Shown one piece after another: positions 34,668 to 43,976 of a DNA stretch of 49,818 nt (its first letter is position 1; every line of letters begins with the position of its first letter). Where the stretch lies: the NCBI GenBank assembly GCA_964416595.1, contig CAYQES010000023.1:1-49818 (forward strand), read 5' to 3'. The position numbers and the translations under genes are program-made. The stretch comes from JAKFYM01 sp964416595 (GTDB taxonomy: Bacteria; Bdellovibrionota; UBA1018; CAIPTA01). The notes beneath the pieces are model-generated. The model searched no databases. It was not told where the DNA came from and was given only the letters and a program-made list of their open reading frames with translations.

Positions 34668-35192
34668 CTAACCCTGGCAGCCAGCGTTTTCCTGAGCCAC
34701 TACAGCGTCGATCACATCCGAAGCGCCTTCTGCGGAAACATCAGAAAACTTAGCTTGGTTCTTATGCATTGCGCCAGAGAAAGCTTTTACGTCGGAACCT
34801 TGGCAGCCATAGAAATGGGCCAAAGAAGCGAGGTATTCGCCTTCGCCAGCAGCCATATCGTGACGCAAGTCAGAGAAGTTGGCTTCTACGAAAGCTTCTT
34901 TTTCTTTTCCAGCCATGGCCACACCGTCTTCAGTGCAGTTAGAGGTACCGAAAGAAATACCAAAAGTTTGCATGCCCGTGCCGTTTAAGAAGGAAGCACC
35001 CACTTGTGCCCATTTATTGTTGTCTTCAATAGCCATGGAACCGAGGCCACAACCAGCCATGCGATGTCCGCCACCCATACCGCGGGAAGAAGATTCATAG
35101 GATGCCTTGGAAGACTTACGCTTTTCTGCGCCCTCAGCCACTCCTGCCACCAACACTGCCATTGCCACAACTGCTACAACTTTGAACTTCAT
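34668..35192 (-). CDS. DUF3015 family secreted protein
   Basis: 174 residues; signal peptide (cleavage about GVAEG or AEGAE), then a Ser-rich linker and the DUF3015 core: AGCGLGSMAI, NGTGMQTFGISFGTSNCTEDG, FVEANFSDLRHDMAAGEGEYLASL. Four cysteines (GCGL, SNCT, YGCQ, AGCQG) point to disulfides in the periplasm or outside. Function unknown. It has a very strong SD (AGGAGG) and its own terminator, suggesting a well expressed single-gene unit. Confidence 0.9.
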   Translation of the reverse strand: MKFKVVAVVAMAVLVAGVAEGAEKRKSSKASYESSSRGMGGGHRMAGCGLGSMAIEDNNKWAQVGASFLNGTGMQTFGISFGTSNCTEDGVAMAGKEKEAFVEANFSDLRHDMAAGEGEYLASLAHFYGCQGSDVKAFSGAMHKNQAKFSDVSAEGASDVIDAVVAQENAGCQG

Positions 35193-35268
35193 CTAAACCT
35201 CCTAAAATAAATGTACACGTCACTAACTAAAAGAAGAGTGTAGCGGAAACTAAATTGAGGTCAACGAC

Positions 35269-35997
35269 TTAAATGACCGGAAGGGGATCACAAAGGCCCG
35301 GAAGAGCTACGGCGTTTTGGTAGAAAGAAAATTGTAAGTCTTGATTACGAATCGCAGCAAGAATTGCTTTTGGATTTCGCTCGCACCGCAGCACAGTTTT
35401 CCAAGAACTAACTTGTTTGGGCAAATGGAGGTCACTGTTAGCGATCATGGGTAACCCGCTATGGAGCACTTCGGGAAAAAGATGGGGGCCACTGGCCACT
35501 TCCCAAGCGTCGAACTCGTTTTTTAGTTCGTGTCGTCGATCCCAAAGATGGAAAGTTTGTTTTTCCCAGCGGCGCGTGGAAACCGGATGGGCCGCGATCG
35601 CTAAACCACCACTTGCGCGGATAGCGCGGCAGATATCGGGAATGTCTAAATTTGGATCCACATAAGTGGAAGTGCCGATGGCTAAAATGTGGGCCGAGCG
35701 ATGGTTGGACAAAGAATTTTTCGTGATCTCAAAGCCAGGTAAAACTACCATGCGGTGTTTTTTCCAGGCGCGCTCCGCTTCCTGCCGAATGCTTTCCATA
35801 TGCAGGGCAAAATTTTCTTCCGTAAGGCTACAACCCAAATATCGCGCGGCTTTGCCCAACACCGATTTTCTTTCGCAAAGATGATCCGTGATCGCGATGG
35901 CGCCAAAACCTCGCTGCCCAAAAAGATCCACCACGTCCGGCAAATCCATTTTGCCATCGCTTTTATTGGTGTGGAGGTGAAAGTCGGCTAAAAACAT
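35269..35997 (-). CDS. PHP-domain metal-dependent phosphoesterase
   Basis: 242 residues from ATG 35997 (a GTG at 36015 would add MLHTKS; neither has a good SD). PHP motifs in order: FHLHTNKSDGKM, IAITDHL, PGFEITKN, a His in NHRSAHILAIG, AAHPVSTRR and IANSDLHLP. These supply the usual three-metal site. Likely a phosphatase acting on nucleotides or sugar phosphates, or a DNA-polymerase-associated exonuclease-like enzyme; substrate not deducible. Single gene, divergent from ppk. Confidence 0.9.
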   Translation of the reverse strand: MFLADFHLHTNKSDGKMDLPDVVDLFGQRGFGAIAITDHLCERKSVLGKAARYLGCSLTEENFALHMESIRQEAERAWKKHRMVVLPGFEITKNSLSNHRSAHILAIGTSTYVDPNLDIPDICRAIRASGGLAIAAHPVSTRRWEKQTFHLWDRRHELKNEFDAWEVASGPHLFPEVLHSGLPMIANSDLHLPKQVSSWKTVLRCERNPKAILAAIRNQDLQFSFYQNAVALPGLCDPLPVI

Positions 35998-36169
35998 ACT
36001 TTTAGTATGGAGCACCTCAAGAAAAAGAAGGTTAGATTGGAATCAAAGCTAAGTTAGGGATTGGTAGAGAAAGCCCAAGTTTGGTTAGGAATTGATTAGG
36101 ATCCGCCCGATTTCTCCCAGTAAACTAGGCAAGCGCGCAGAAATTCCTTATTCTAGGAGCAGTCTCCCT

Positions 36170-38263
36170 ATGAATTTGCCTACCCTTTCTTATTTGCTGC
36201 TAGATGCCGCTAAGCCTTTTATCCACAGGGATTTAAGCTGGATCCAATTTAACGATCGGGTTTTGGATGAAGCCCAAGATCGCACTAATCCGCTGTTAAA
36301 ACGCATGAAATTTTTGTCCATCTCGTCTTCTAATTTGGACGAATTTTTCATGATTCGCTTTGCTTCCCTTTTACGCTCTATCTCTGCCACCAAATCCGAA
36401 GAAGGCCGGGCAAGTTTGCAAAGAATCCACGGCACCGTGCTTGAGAGCGTGCGGAAATTCGGCTTGCGCCAATCCCGCACCTTCCTTTTGCTCAAAAAAG
36501 AAGCGGAACGAAAAAATATCTTCTTTCCCCGGCGCACCCTCAAAAACCAAAAAGCCCACGAAATTGGCCGAAAAATTTTCCAAGAGAAGGTGCTACCCCA
36601 GCTTTTACCCCAAAGTGCTTTCCACTATTCTAAGATCGGGGATCTACAAAACTTACAGATCCTGGCCTACCTCAGTAAAAATCTTTTTTTTGTGCTACCG
36701 CGAACTATCCCCGCTTCTTTTTGGGAAATCCAAGGCAATCATACCTATGTTTTTTTCCTCGATGATCTTTTGCTCTCGCACTTGGAAGAGTTTTTTCCCG
36801 GTAAGGGAAGGCCCGGGCTTTTGCGCATCACCCGCGATAGTGATTTTACGGTGGATCTCTCCGAGAGCGATCCAGAATCTGTGCCCGATATTATCCGTAA
36901 AAATCTTGGCAGCCGCGATAAAGGTAAGCTCGTGCGCTTGCAATATAGTGGCTATTTTCCTGCCACTTTTTTGCAAGAAGCCTCCCACCACTTACGGCTT
37001 GATCTACGGCAAACCCTAAAAGCCCCGGGCACCCTTTGCCTCCACGGCTTAATGGCCTACGTAGGCTCATTGCCTATCAGCGAAGATAAAACACTCTCCC
37101 ATCCAGCTTTACGCTCTACAGTGCCCATGCCTTTTGAAACCAGCCACCAGGGCCAACTCTTTGCAGCTTTACGAGAAGTAGATTTTATTCTTCACCACCC
37201 CTATGATTCTTTTTCTTCTTTCCTCAGCTGGTTAAAACAGGCCGTAAAGGATCCAGATGTTACCATGATCGAGCAAACCATCTATCGCACCGATTCGGTT
37301 TCCGAGATCGTGGATCTACTCAAAAAAGCGGCGGCTAGCAAAAAAGTGCGAGTAATGCTAGAGCTCCGGGCCCGCTTCGACGAATTTAACAACCTGCAAG
37401 TGGCGGAGGATTTAAGAAAAGCTGGCGTGGAAGTGCATTTTGGTTTTGGCTCCCTAAAACTTCACGCCAAACTCACTTTAATTAGTCGTAAAGAAAATGG
37501 CAAAATCCACCGCTACACTCATCTTTCCACAGGCAACTACAACGCCAAAACGGCCCAGCAATACACCGATATTTCCATCCTCACGGCCAATCCAGAAATT
37601 GGGGACGACGCCCGCCTCTTCTTCGACTCCCTTGCCCGGCAAGAAGTGCCCTCCCAATTCCAACATCTCGTTACGGCGCCAACTAAGCTTCATCAAAAAA
37701 TCCGCTCCCTGATCAAAGCCGAAACCGAAGCGGCCAAAGCCGGTAAACGGGCCCGCATCATTGCCAAAGTAAACGCCCTGGTGGATGAAAAAATCATCGA
37801 GGATCTTTATGCCGCTTCTAAAGCTGGAGTGAGTATTGATCTAATTGTGCGCGGGGCTTGCTCCCTTATTCCTGGCGTAAAAGACTTATCGGAAAACATT
37901 CGGGTGATTTCCATCGTGGATCGTTTTTTAGAGCACAGTCGCATTTATTATTTTGAGCATTCAGAAATGATGTATCTTTCCAGCGCCGATTGGATGCCCA
38001 GAAATTTTTTCTCGCGTCTTGAGATTGCGTTCCCCGTGCTCGATCGCCGGCTCTATCGTTTTATAGCCGATGTAGTGTTACCTGGTTATTTGCAAGATAA
38101 TGTGAAAGCGCGACGGCTTAACGCTAAAGGCATTTGGAGCAAAATGCCTAAATCGGATCGCCAACACCGGGCCCAATGGTATTTTGAGGAGCTAGCGGCC
38201 CAACACTACAAGGGAACTCCGCTCTTTGATCATCCGTTTTTCCAGCGCTCTAAAACCAGCTGA
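36170..38263 (+). CDS. ppk1: polyphosphate kinase 1
   Basis: 697 residues from ATG 36170, which has AGGAG nine bases upstream; a TTG at 36092 would add 26 residues not typical of the family. Makes and breaks polyphosphate using ATP. N-domain FIHRDLSWIQFNDRVL and SSNLDEFFMIR; the catalytic domain carries His432 (LKLHAKLTLISR) and His451 (RYTHLSTGNYNAKTAQQYTD), equal to E. coli His435 and His454. IVRGACSLIPG is also conserved. Tail-to-tail with a Ppx/GppA gene, overlapping it by 34 bp. Confidence 0.97.
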   Translation: MNLPTLSYLLLDAAKPFIHRDLSWIQFNDRVLDEAQDRTNPLLKRMKFLSISSSNLDEFFMIRFASLLRSISATKSEEGRASLQRIHGTVLESVRKFGLRQSRTFLLLKKEAERKNIFFPRRTLKNQKAHEIGRKIFQEKVLPQLLPQSAFHYSKIGDLQNLQILAYLSKNLFFVLPRTIPASFWEIQGNHTYVFFLDDLLLSHLEEFFPGKGRPGLLRITRDSDFTVDLSESDPESVPDIIRKNLGSRDKGKLVRLQYSGYFPATFLQEASHHLRLDLRQTLKAPGTLCLHGLMAYVGSLPISEDKTLSHPALRSTVPMPFETSHQGQLFAALREVDFILHHPYDSFSSFLSWLKQAVKDPDVTMIEQTIYRTDSVSEIVDLLKKAAASKKVRVMLELRARFDEFNNLQVAEDLRKAGVEVHFGFGSLKLHAKLTLISRKENGKIHRYTHLSTGNYNAKTAQQYTDISILTANPEIGDDARLFFDSLARQEVPSQFQHLVTAPTKLHQKIRSLIKAETEAAKAGKRARIIAKVNALVDEKIIEDLYAASKAGVSIDLIVRGACSLIPGVKDLSENIRVISIVDRFLEHSRIYYFEHSEMMYLSSADWMPRNFFSRLEIAFPVLDRRLYRFIADVVLPGYLQDNVKARRLNAKGIWSKMPKSDRQHRAQWYFEELAAQHYKGTPLFDHPFFQRSKTS

Positions 38264-39708
38264 CGGCCAAACACCTTCTCAAACAATTTCTTTTTACGCT
38301 CCATCATCAATTGCTCGATCCCTGCGGTGCCCACGCCTGTATAAGAAATGCTAATAAGTTTTCGACTAATTTTCACTCGCTTTAATCGAATCGTAGTGCG
38401 AGGCCCAAGATCTAGAGCATCAATCACTCGCACTAAGGCCAAAATTTTATGGAAGGCGTCTTTTCGCGCTTTATCTTTTCCAAGCTCCTTTAGATCCCCT
38501 ACCTTTCCCCCAGAATGGAAAAGGCATAACTTAGCAATGAATTCATGCTCCCAAGCTTGCATGCCCAAGAAATCGGAATTTTTCACAAGGTAATAGGCAT
38601 GCTGTTCCCTGCCCGCAAAACTCACAATCTCTCCAGATCTGCGTAAAATCACAGCAGAGAGAAAATATGCTTTCCAGCGGGCATTCAAACGATGTATCGG
38701 CCGCAAGCGCTCATAAAGCGAGCTGGCAAAATCCACCAACTCCCGTAAATGTTCTTCATTTAGACCAAATTTTGCTGCCCTCTTAAAAAGATCATCCAAG
38801 TGCAATTCAATAGAAGAACTTTTATTGGTGCGAGCCATGCGCTTTTGCTCTTCAAGGATTCCATCCCTCAAGGAATATTCTGTGGGGATAATGCGATTGG
38901 CGCCCACAGTTTGAATGATTTCTTCTAGCAGTAGGGCCCCCGCAAGGATCATATCCACCCTTTTAGGCTCCATACCGGGAATATGCAAAAGCTCCGAAGT
39001 GGTAAGATACGTCATCTCCTCCACAAGTTTTGAAAGCTCTTTACTAGTAAAAGATTTTTTACCTAAAATTTTGGCAATCGCGCGCACGGTGCCGCTGGAT
39101 CCCATGATGGTTTTGGTTTGGGGCCAATCTTTTCGCTTTTGGCCTAAAATATTTCTTACATATTCCCGCAATTGCCGAACAGCGGCGCGCTTTGGTGGGC
39201 TTTTTTTCAAAAAAACTTGCTGGAGACGGGCCGTGCCCAGGGGAAAGCTATCGCCCAGCAGCACCCGTTTTCCCCGACAAAATGAAATCTCCGTGGAACC
39301 GCCGCCAATATCGACCAATCCAAATTTTGCTGGAGGTAACTTTTCATTGGATAAAATCCCTAGGGCAATGAGCTCCGCCTCCTCTTTTCCCGAGATCACG
39401 GTGATTTCAATGCCCGTACGTTCTTTTACTTTGCGTAAGAGAAGCGCACTATCTTGGGCTTCCCGCAGGGCGCTGGTACCAAAAGCCACCACTTTTTTTG
39501 CCCGCAAATTTTCTGCTACCCGATGAAAATGCTGAAAGGCGTGCACGGCACGCTCGATAGCAGTGGCATCCATTTTTCCTTTCAGGAAAACACCCTGGCC
39601 CAAACGGATCATCCACTTTTCACGGTGCAAGAGCCGGCCTTTTGCACCCAAGGAATGCACATCGAAGCGAACGGCGTTGGTGCCTAAATCAATAATAGCC
39701 ACTCTCAT
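38230..39708 (-). CDS. Ppx/GppA-type exopolyphosphatase or pppGpp phosphatase
   Basis: 492 residues from Met12 of the longest frame (ATG 39708), which gives the family start MRVAIIDLGTNAVRF. The longer frame from 39741 has an SD-like AAGGA but adds an atypical MGISRNYNTAH. The ASKHA ATPase domain has GTSALREA, VISGKEEAELIALGI, LVDIGGGSTEISF and MGSSGTVRAIAKIL. A C-terminal HD-like helical domain has a long middle insert. It degrades polyphosphate or pppGpp. It is convergent with ppk1 (34-bp overlap) and divergent from the capA-like gene. Confidence 0.93.
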   Translation of the reverse strand: MRVAIIDLGTNAVRFDVHSLGAKGRLLHREKWMIRLGQGVFLKGKMDATAIERAVHAFQHFHRVAENLRAKKVVAFGTSALREAQDSALLLRKVKERTGIEITVISGKEEAELIALGILSNEKLPPAKFGLVDIGGGSTEISFCRGKRVLLGDSFPLGTARLQQVFLKKSPPKRAAVRQLREYVRNILGQKRKDWPQTKTIMGSSGTVRAIAKILGKKSFTSKELSKLVEEMTYLTTSELLHIPGMEPKRVDMILAGALLLEEIIQTVGANRIIPTEYSLRDGILEEQKRMARTNKSSSIELHLDDLFKRAAKFGLNEEHLRELVDFASSLYERLRPIHRLNARWKAYFLSAVILRRSGEIVSFAGREQHAYYLVKNSDFLGMQAWEHEFIAKLCLFHSGGKVGDLKELGKDKARKDAFHKILALVRVIDALDLGPRTTIRLKRVKISRKLISISYTGVGTAGIEQLMMERKKKLFEKVFGRQLVLERWKNG

Positions 39709-39739
39709 ATGAGCTGTATTATAGTTCCTGGAGATTCCC

Positions 39740-40957
39740 ATGACAATTTTTCCTTACCGCCACGAACCTGAACTTATCTCTACCTGCTTACGCGCCAGGG
39801 CCGAGGGCCGCGTGCACGAGATGAGCGTGCTGGATAAGCTAGCCTATCTCTATAAGTACTGCTTTCCGCCCCAAGCGGCGCAGAAGGATAGGGTGGAATA
39901 TTTTTCTGCTCAGCAACAATTGCGTAAACACCTCCACGGGCCCGCTTTCCCTCCCGCAGCCACTTTGGGTTTTTTAGGCGATATTATGTGGATCCGCAAA
40001 AACTGGGGTAATTTTTTGTCTAGAGAGCTTAAAAACCATCTTGCCTCACTCGATGGCCTCGTAAGTAATTTGGAAACCGTGGTCTCCAAAAATTTACCAG
40101 TCAATGAATTCCTGCCCGATCTTTTCCGCTATAACTCTGACCCCCAGCTTGTGACTTCCTTTGCCCATCAAGGTAAAAGCCTCCTTGCGGCTCTTTCTTT
40201 TGCCAACAACCACACCTTGGATTTTGGCGATAGCGCGGCCCTCGATACTTTAGCTTTTCTCGACTCCCAGGGCATTCCCCATAGCGGCTTACGAAAGGAT
40301 GGAAAATCCTGGGTGGAATTCGCCCGCGGCGGCATACGTTTTGGATTCTACGCGGCTACTTTTGGCGTGAATGACCGGGAGCAATTGGCCGCCTCCAAGC
40401 TTCAACTCAACCTAATCCCGGGTTTAGTGCCAGAGCGGGAAGAAAATGTGCCGGATCTTTCAAAAATGAACCAGGTATTGCAAGAAATGCAGGCCGCCCA
40501 TGTGCAGGTAAAAATTCTTTCCCTGCACTGGGGGTTTGAATTTGAATTCTACCCCACCGCCCGCATGATGCAGGTGGCCCGATCGCTTGTGGCTGCGGGC
40601 GCGGATATTATTGTGGGCAACCACGCCCATATCCCCCAGCCTCCAGAAGTGCTCTTAGTAAATGGCTACGAAAAAAACCTACCTAAAGAAGTGGTACGAC
40701 CAGAATTTTTGGTAGAAGGAGAAGGCTCTTCTCGTAAAGCCCTGGTGCTCTACTGCATGGGAAATTTTGCGAGCTATATGTATGGATTCTATTGCCGTTT
40801 AGCAATGGTGCGGGCCTTTAGTTTTTTCCCGTCGGCAACGGGCGCCATTGATTGGTGGCCCCATTCCACTAAATTTTTCTATAACCAAGCCTGCCAAGGG
40901 GGTAGGCAGCTCGTGCCCTATACAGATTCTTCAGATTTTCTTACGTCTCTCACCTGA
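39740..40957 (+). CDS. CapA-like (PGA_cap) metallophosphatase-fold protein
   Basis: 405 residues of the bacterial capsule synthesis protein CapA/PgsA family. FLGDIMW at the start of the fold, NLETVVS, FANNHTLDFGD, LSLHWGFEFEF and IVGNHAHIPQP are the metal-binding-like motifs. In Bacillus this family serves gamma-polyglutamate production, but solitary copies are widespread and their role is unclear. No signal peptide is seen, so it may be cytoplasmic. GGAG is 6 bases upstream of the ATG. The ATG shares the palindrome CATG with an alternative start of the Ppx/GppA gene on the other strand. Confidence 0.88.
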   Translation: MTIFPYRHEPELISTCLRARAEGRVHEMSVLDKLAYLYKYCFPPQAAQKDRVEYFSAQQQLRKHLHGPAFPPAATLGFLGDIMWIRKNWGNFLSRELKNHLASLDGLVSNLETVVSKNLPVNEFLPDLFRYNSDPQLVTSFAHQGKSLLAALSFANNHTLDFGDSAALDTLAFLDSQGIPHSGLRKDGKSWVEFARGGIRFGFYAATFGVNDREQLAASKLQLNLIPGLVPEREENVPDLSKMNQVLQEMQAAHVQVKILSLHWGFEFEFYPTARMMQVARSLVAAGADIIVGNHAHIPQPPEVLLVNGYEKNLPKEVVRPEFLVEGEGSSRKALVLYCMGNFASYMYGFYCRLAMVRAFSFFPSATGAIDWWPHSTKFFYNQACQGGRQLVPYTDSSDFLTSLT

Positions 40958-41000
40958 AGCTCTTTCATCTCTTTTTAAGTTCAATTAGGCTATTGGTTCT

Positions 41001-41864
41001 ATGATTTTCTTCCATTGGCTGATCACTATCTTTTTTCTATCTATTGTGGGCATTACGGTGCTGTTTGCGAATTTTCTGCAAATGCTTTCGCTCCTCATTT
41101 TACCCTTCCACCCTCACGCCTTTCGCAAAATCAATCGCTTCATCGCTGATAGTTGGTTTGGCATTTTGCGTTGGACTATCGAAGTGCCCCTACGAATTAA
41201 AGTCCTCACAACTGGCGATACCTTACCCTGGCAGGAAAATGCGTTTGTGATCGCCAATCACCAAGCCATGGCTGATATCCCTATTTTAGGTTGCGTTGCT
41301 CACCCTTCGGGCAGAAAAGGGGACTTTAAATGGTTTGTAAAAGATCCAATCAAATGGGTGCCCGGCGTGGGCTGGGGTTTACTTTTCCTCGATTGTTTAT
41401 TTGTTAAAAGGAATTGGACGGCAGATAAAAATAAAGTCATCGAAATTTTCAAAAAAATCCGCACCAACAATATCCCCTTCTGGGTGATCTCTTTTTTAGA
41501 AGGCACTCGCTCCACTCCTCAAAAAATTTTAAAGAGTCAGGCTTTTGCGAAAAAACAAAATTTGCCTCCCTTACGCCACGTGCTTTTGCCACGAACCAAA
41601 GGGTTCGAAGCCACCCTAGATGGCTTGGGAGATAAAATCCAAGCCATCTACGACATCACCATCGCCTATGAAGGATCAGCGCCAAGTTTGCTGAAATTCT
41701 TTTTTTACCCCACCAAAATTTACGTGCACAAACGCCGCTACACCACTTGGCCCCAAGAAAATAGCGCAAGAGCCGCGTGGGCCCTGGAAAGATTTCAAGA
41801 AAAAGACAAACTCTTAGATTTTTTTAAGAACCGTGGCCGTTTCCCTAACGCTGGGGAATCCTGA
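41001..41864 (+). CDS. PlsC-family lysophospholipid acyltransferase
   Basis: 287 residues. An N-terminal membrane segment (about 3-35) anchors it to the inner membrane. The acyltransferase motif NHQAMAD has His87 and Asp92 (H-x4-D); LEGTRSTP at about 166-173 is motif III. The layout, with a large C-terminal part and a KDPIKWVPGVGWGL segment, resembles the LCLAT/AGPAT8-like branch, so it probably acylates lysophosphatidic acid or another lysophospholipid. The 3' end overlaps the convergent gene by 20 bp. Confidence 0.93.
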   Translation: MIFFHWLITIFFLSIVGITVLFANFLQMLSLLILPFHPHAFRKINRFIADSWFGILRWTIEVPLRIKVLTTGDTLPWQENAFVIANHQAMADIPILGCVAHPSGRKGDFKWFVKDPIKWVPGVGWGLLFLDCLFVKRNWTADKNKVIEIFKKIRTNNIPFWVISFLEGTRSTPQKILKSQAFAKKQNLPPLRHVLLPRTKGFEATLDGLGDKIQAIYDITIAYEGSAPSLLKFFFYPTKIYVHKRRYTTWPQENSARAAWALERFQEKDKLLDFFKNRGRFPNAGES

Positions 41865-42867
41865 TCCCTACCACTTCCCAATCCATACTCAAGCCCACCA
41901 AAGAACCCTTTGGCACCGCGATCTTGCGACCATCAGGTGCATGGAACGTAAAGTTTTGTGCCACGATGAGATTGTAAAAATTTTTCTCTAGATCCCACTG
42001 AAAACGATCGGCCAGGATTTGATGTCCTTTCGCAGCGATGAGAGTAGGTTCCAAAAAAATCATTTCCGTGATCAACAAATCGCTCTCTTTTTTTGTGAAC
42101 ACCACACCTGTGCCAGGTTTTAAATGCAAGCCCGTTTGCTGGTGCGCGAGTGCTTGGGCTAGAATCCCCCGCTCCACGGTGCCATCTTCCATGAGCTTCA
42201 TCACCACGGGCCGGCCAGTGTTTTGCTGAAAACTCAAAAACCCATAGGAGCCTTGGTTGGCGATGATTTTTTCCTGCAAAGCGGGAGTAAAAAAATAAGG
42301 AACGCCAGACGGATAATAACTTAGTTCCGTTCCAGGCTGTAATTGCACCCTATTTTCTCCTGTGAGCAACACAGCCCCTTCTCCCACCCGGCCAGCGTGC
42401 AACAAATGAAAATTCTGGTCTACGGTGAGGCTCCCCGAAACCAAGATATTGCTTCCGGCCTTATCTGCAAAAAGCACTTCCTTCTGTAAATCGCAACCGC
42501 CCTTATATTCACGATTTTCATGGAAAGTAACCATTCTGCCTATCGACATACCATCCGCGCCCCGTTTTTTCCCACAGTCGAGCTCCAAGATGCGGCCGTC
42601 TTTTGTAAGCCACTTCACTTTCTTGGCCTGTTCGGAAAGCAAAGCCGAAATCGATCCATTGGTGTATAAATAAACCATATTTTCCACTTGCATATAGTTG
42701 CCACCAGCAAAGGGAAGAATACTGGGCATATCGAGCATAAAGTTATGAACCTTGCCGTCGGAATAATAAGAAATATGGGAAACAGACACTTTTATTCCAT
42801 GCACTTCTAATGAATCCGCTTGGGCGCTAGGGAGAAAAAGGAGACTGGCAAAAATGGCTATATTCAC
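41845..42867 (-). CDS. secreted protein of unknown function
   Basis: 340 residues with a signal peptide (cleavage about SAQA|DS). The mature part is strand-rich with repeated short segments of similar rhythm (GSGAVLLTGE.., VQLQPGTEL, LHLKPGTGVV), perhaps a beta-helix or beta-solenoid or repeated small barrels. Two cysteines (LDCGKK, GGCDLQ) lie 30 residues apart. No family recognised. Convergent with the acyltransferase. Confidence 0.75.
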   Translation of the reverse strand: MNIAIFASLLFLPSAQADSLEVHGIKVSVSHISYYSDGKVHNFMLDMPSILPFAGGNYMQVENMVYLYTNGSISALLSEQAKKVKWLTKDGRILELDCGKKRGADGMSIGRMVTFHENREYKGGCDLQKEVLFADKAGSNILVSGSLTVDQNFHLLHAGRVGEGAVLLTGENRVQLQPGTELSYYPSGVPYFFTPALQEKIIANQGSYGFLSFQQNTGRPVVMKLMEDGTVERGILAQALAHQQTGLHLKPGTGVVFTKKESDLLITEMIFLEPTLIAAKGHQILADRFQWDLEKNFYNLIVAQNFTFHAPDGRKIAVPKGSLVGLSMDWEVVGIRIPQR

Positions 42868-43100
42868 AGGTTACCTCACAATTTAACGCAATGTATCATG
42901 GCGCCACCTGAGGTGAAAGCACCAATAAGCTGGCCCACTTAATTGTGGATGGAGTGCGATAACCAATTAGAATCTATAGGAAAAATTTAATATCCGCTAA
43001 CTGCTTGGAAGGATCAAAATTGCTTCCCGTAAATGCTTAAATCGCCAAATCATTTTTGGCATTTCGAATTTCTATCAACAATTAAAGGGGCCAGCTTACA

Positions 43101-43976
43101 ATGAAAGCCATGACCAACAAATGGAAATGGGCCCTCACAGAAAAACTCAATCGTTGGGTGCTCTATCCCCAACGCATGGTGATCCGCAAGCTCATTAGCG
43201 ACGACCAAAACTATCTTGTAAGCAAAAAATACGTGCGCCTCCAAGAAAAGGCCTTAGTGGAGCTGCTCTACCCCTTTTGTCAGCAACACCCTTCCTATTT
43301 TGGACCTGTAGAAAAAGAAAAAATCCACGACGCCGTAATCGCTTATAAAAAATTGCACAAAAACCGCCCGATCGTGGAAAACAAAGGTGGCAGTGATTTT
43401 AATAGTGGTCTTTGGGTCTTTCTCGTGGCTTTTCTAAAACAGCCCGATCTCATCATCGATTCTGGCACCTTCCGGGGCGCCTCTGCCTGGCTCATGAAAA
43501 TGGCTTGTCCAAACGCCGAGATTCACAGCTTCGATATCGAGCACAACTACTTAAGCTACCGCCATCCAGGAGTCACCTACCACTTGAAGGATTGGTCCGA
43601 ACTTCCCCTTACTGGCCATCAAAAAAAATCCCTGATTTTTTTCGACGATCACATCAACCAAGCCCAGCGAGTAAAAGAAGCCCACCAACGGGGCTTCCAC
43701 CAGCTATTATTCGACGATAATTTCTCCGTTTTAAATATTTATGCCACAGGCATGCCAGCCCTTCCCACTCTCGATATGGTGATGGATGAGCGCTTGGAGG
43801 ATGGTGAAGTGCTCGAGTGGATGCGTAATGGAATCTTGCGCAAGTTTGTTTGCGAAAAAAATATTATGCGTGAGGCGCGGGCCCTGATCAAAAATTATGC
43901 GATCCTGCCCGAACTTGGAACCGTTACTCGCTATAGCCTGCAATCGGGCTTAAGCCTAGTGGAACTCAAAAACTAA
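43101..43976 (+). CDS. possible class I SAM-dependent methyltransferase-fold protein
   Basis: 291 residues without signal peptide. DLIIDSGTFRGASAWLMKMAC resembles the SAM-binding motif I (hydrophobic-D/E-x-G-x-x-x-G-x-S), followed by AEIHSFDIE (acidic end of the second strand) and SLIFFDDH, then LLFDDNFSVL. The ordering matches methyltransferase-24 or cephalosporin-hydroxylase-like proteins used in sugar/O-methylation. Substrate unknown. The ATG at 43101 has AAGGGG about 10 bases upstream. Its 3' end overlaps the convergent gene by 4 bp. Confidence 0.72.
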   Translation: MKAMTNKWKWALTEKLNRWVLYPQRMVIRKLISDDQNYLVSKKYVRLQEKALVELLYPFCQQHPSYFGPVEKEKIHDAVIAYKKLHKNRPIVENKGGSDFNSGLWVFLVAFLKQPDLIIDSGTFRGASAWLMKMACPNAEIHSFDIEHNYLSYRHPGVTYHLKDWSELPLTGHQKKSLIFFDDHINQAQRVKEAHQRGFHQLLFDDNFSVLNIYATGMPALPTLDMVMDERLEDGEVLEWMRNGILRKFVCEKNIMREARALIKNYAILPELGTVTRYSLQSGLSLVELKN

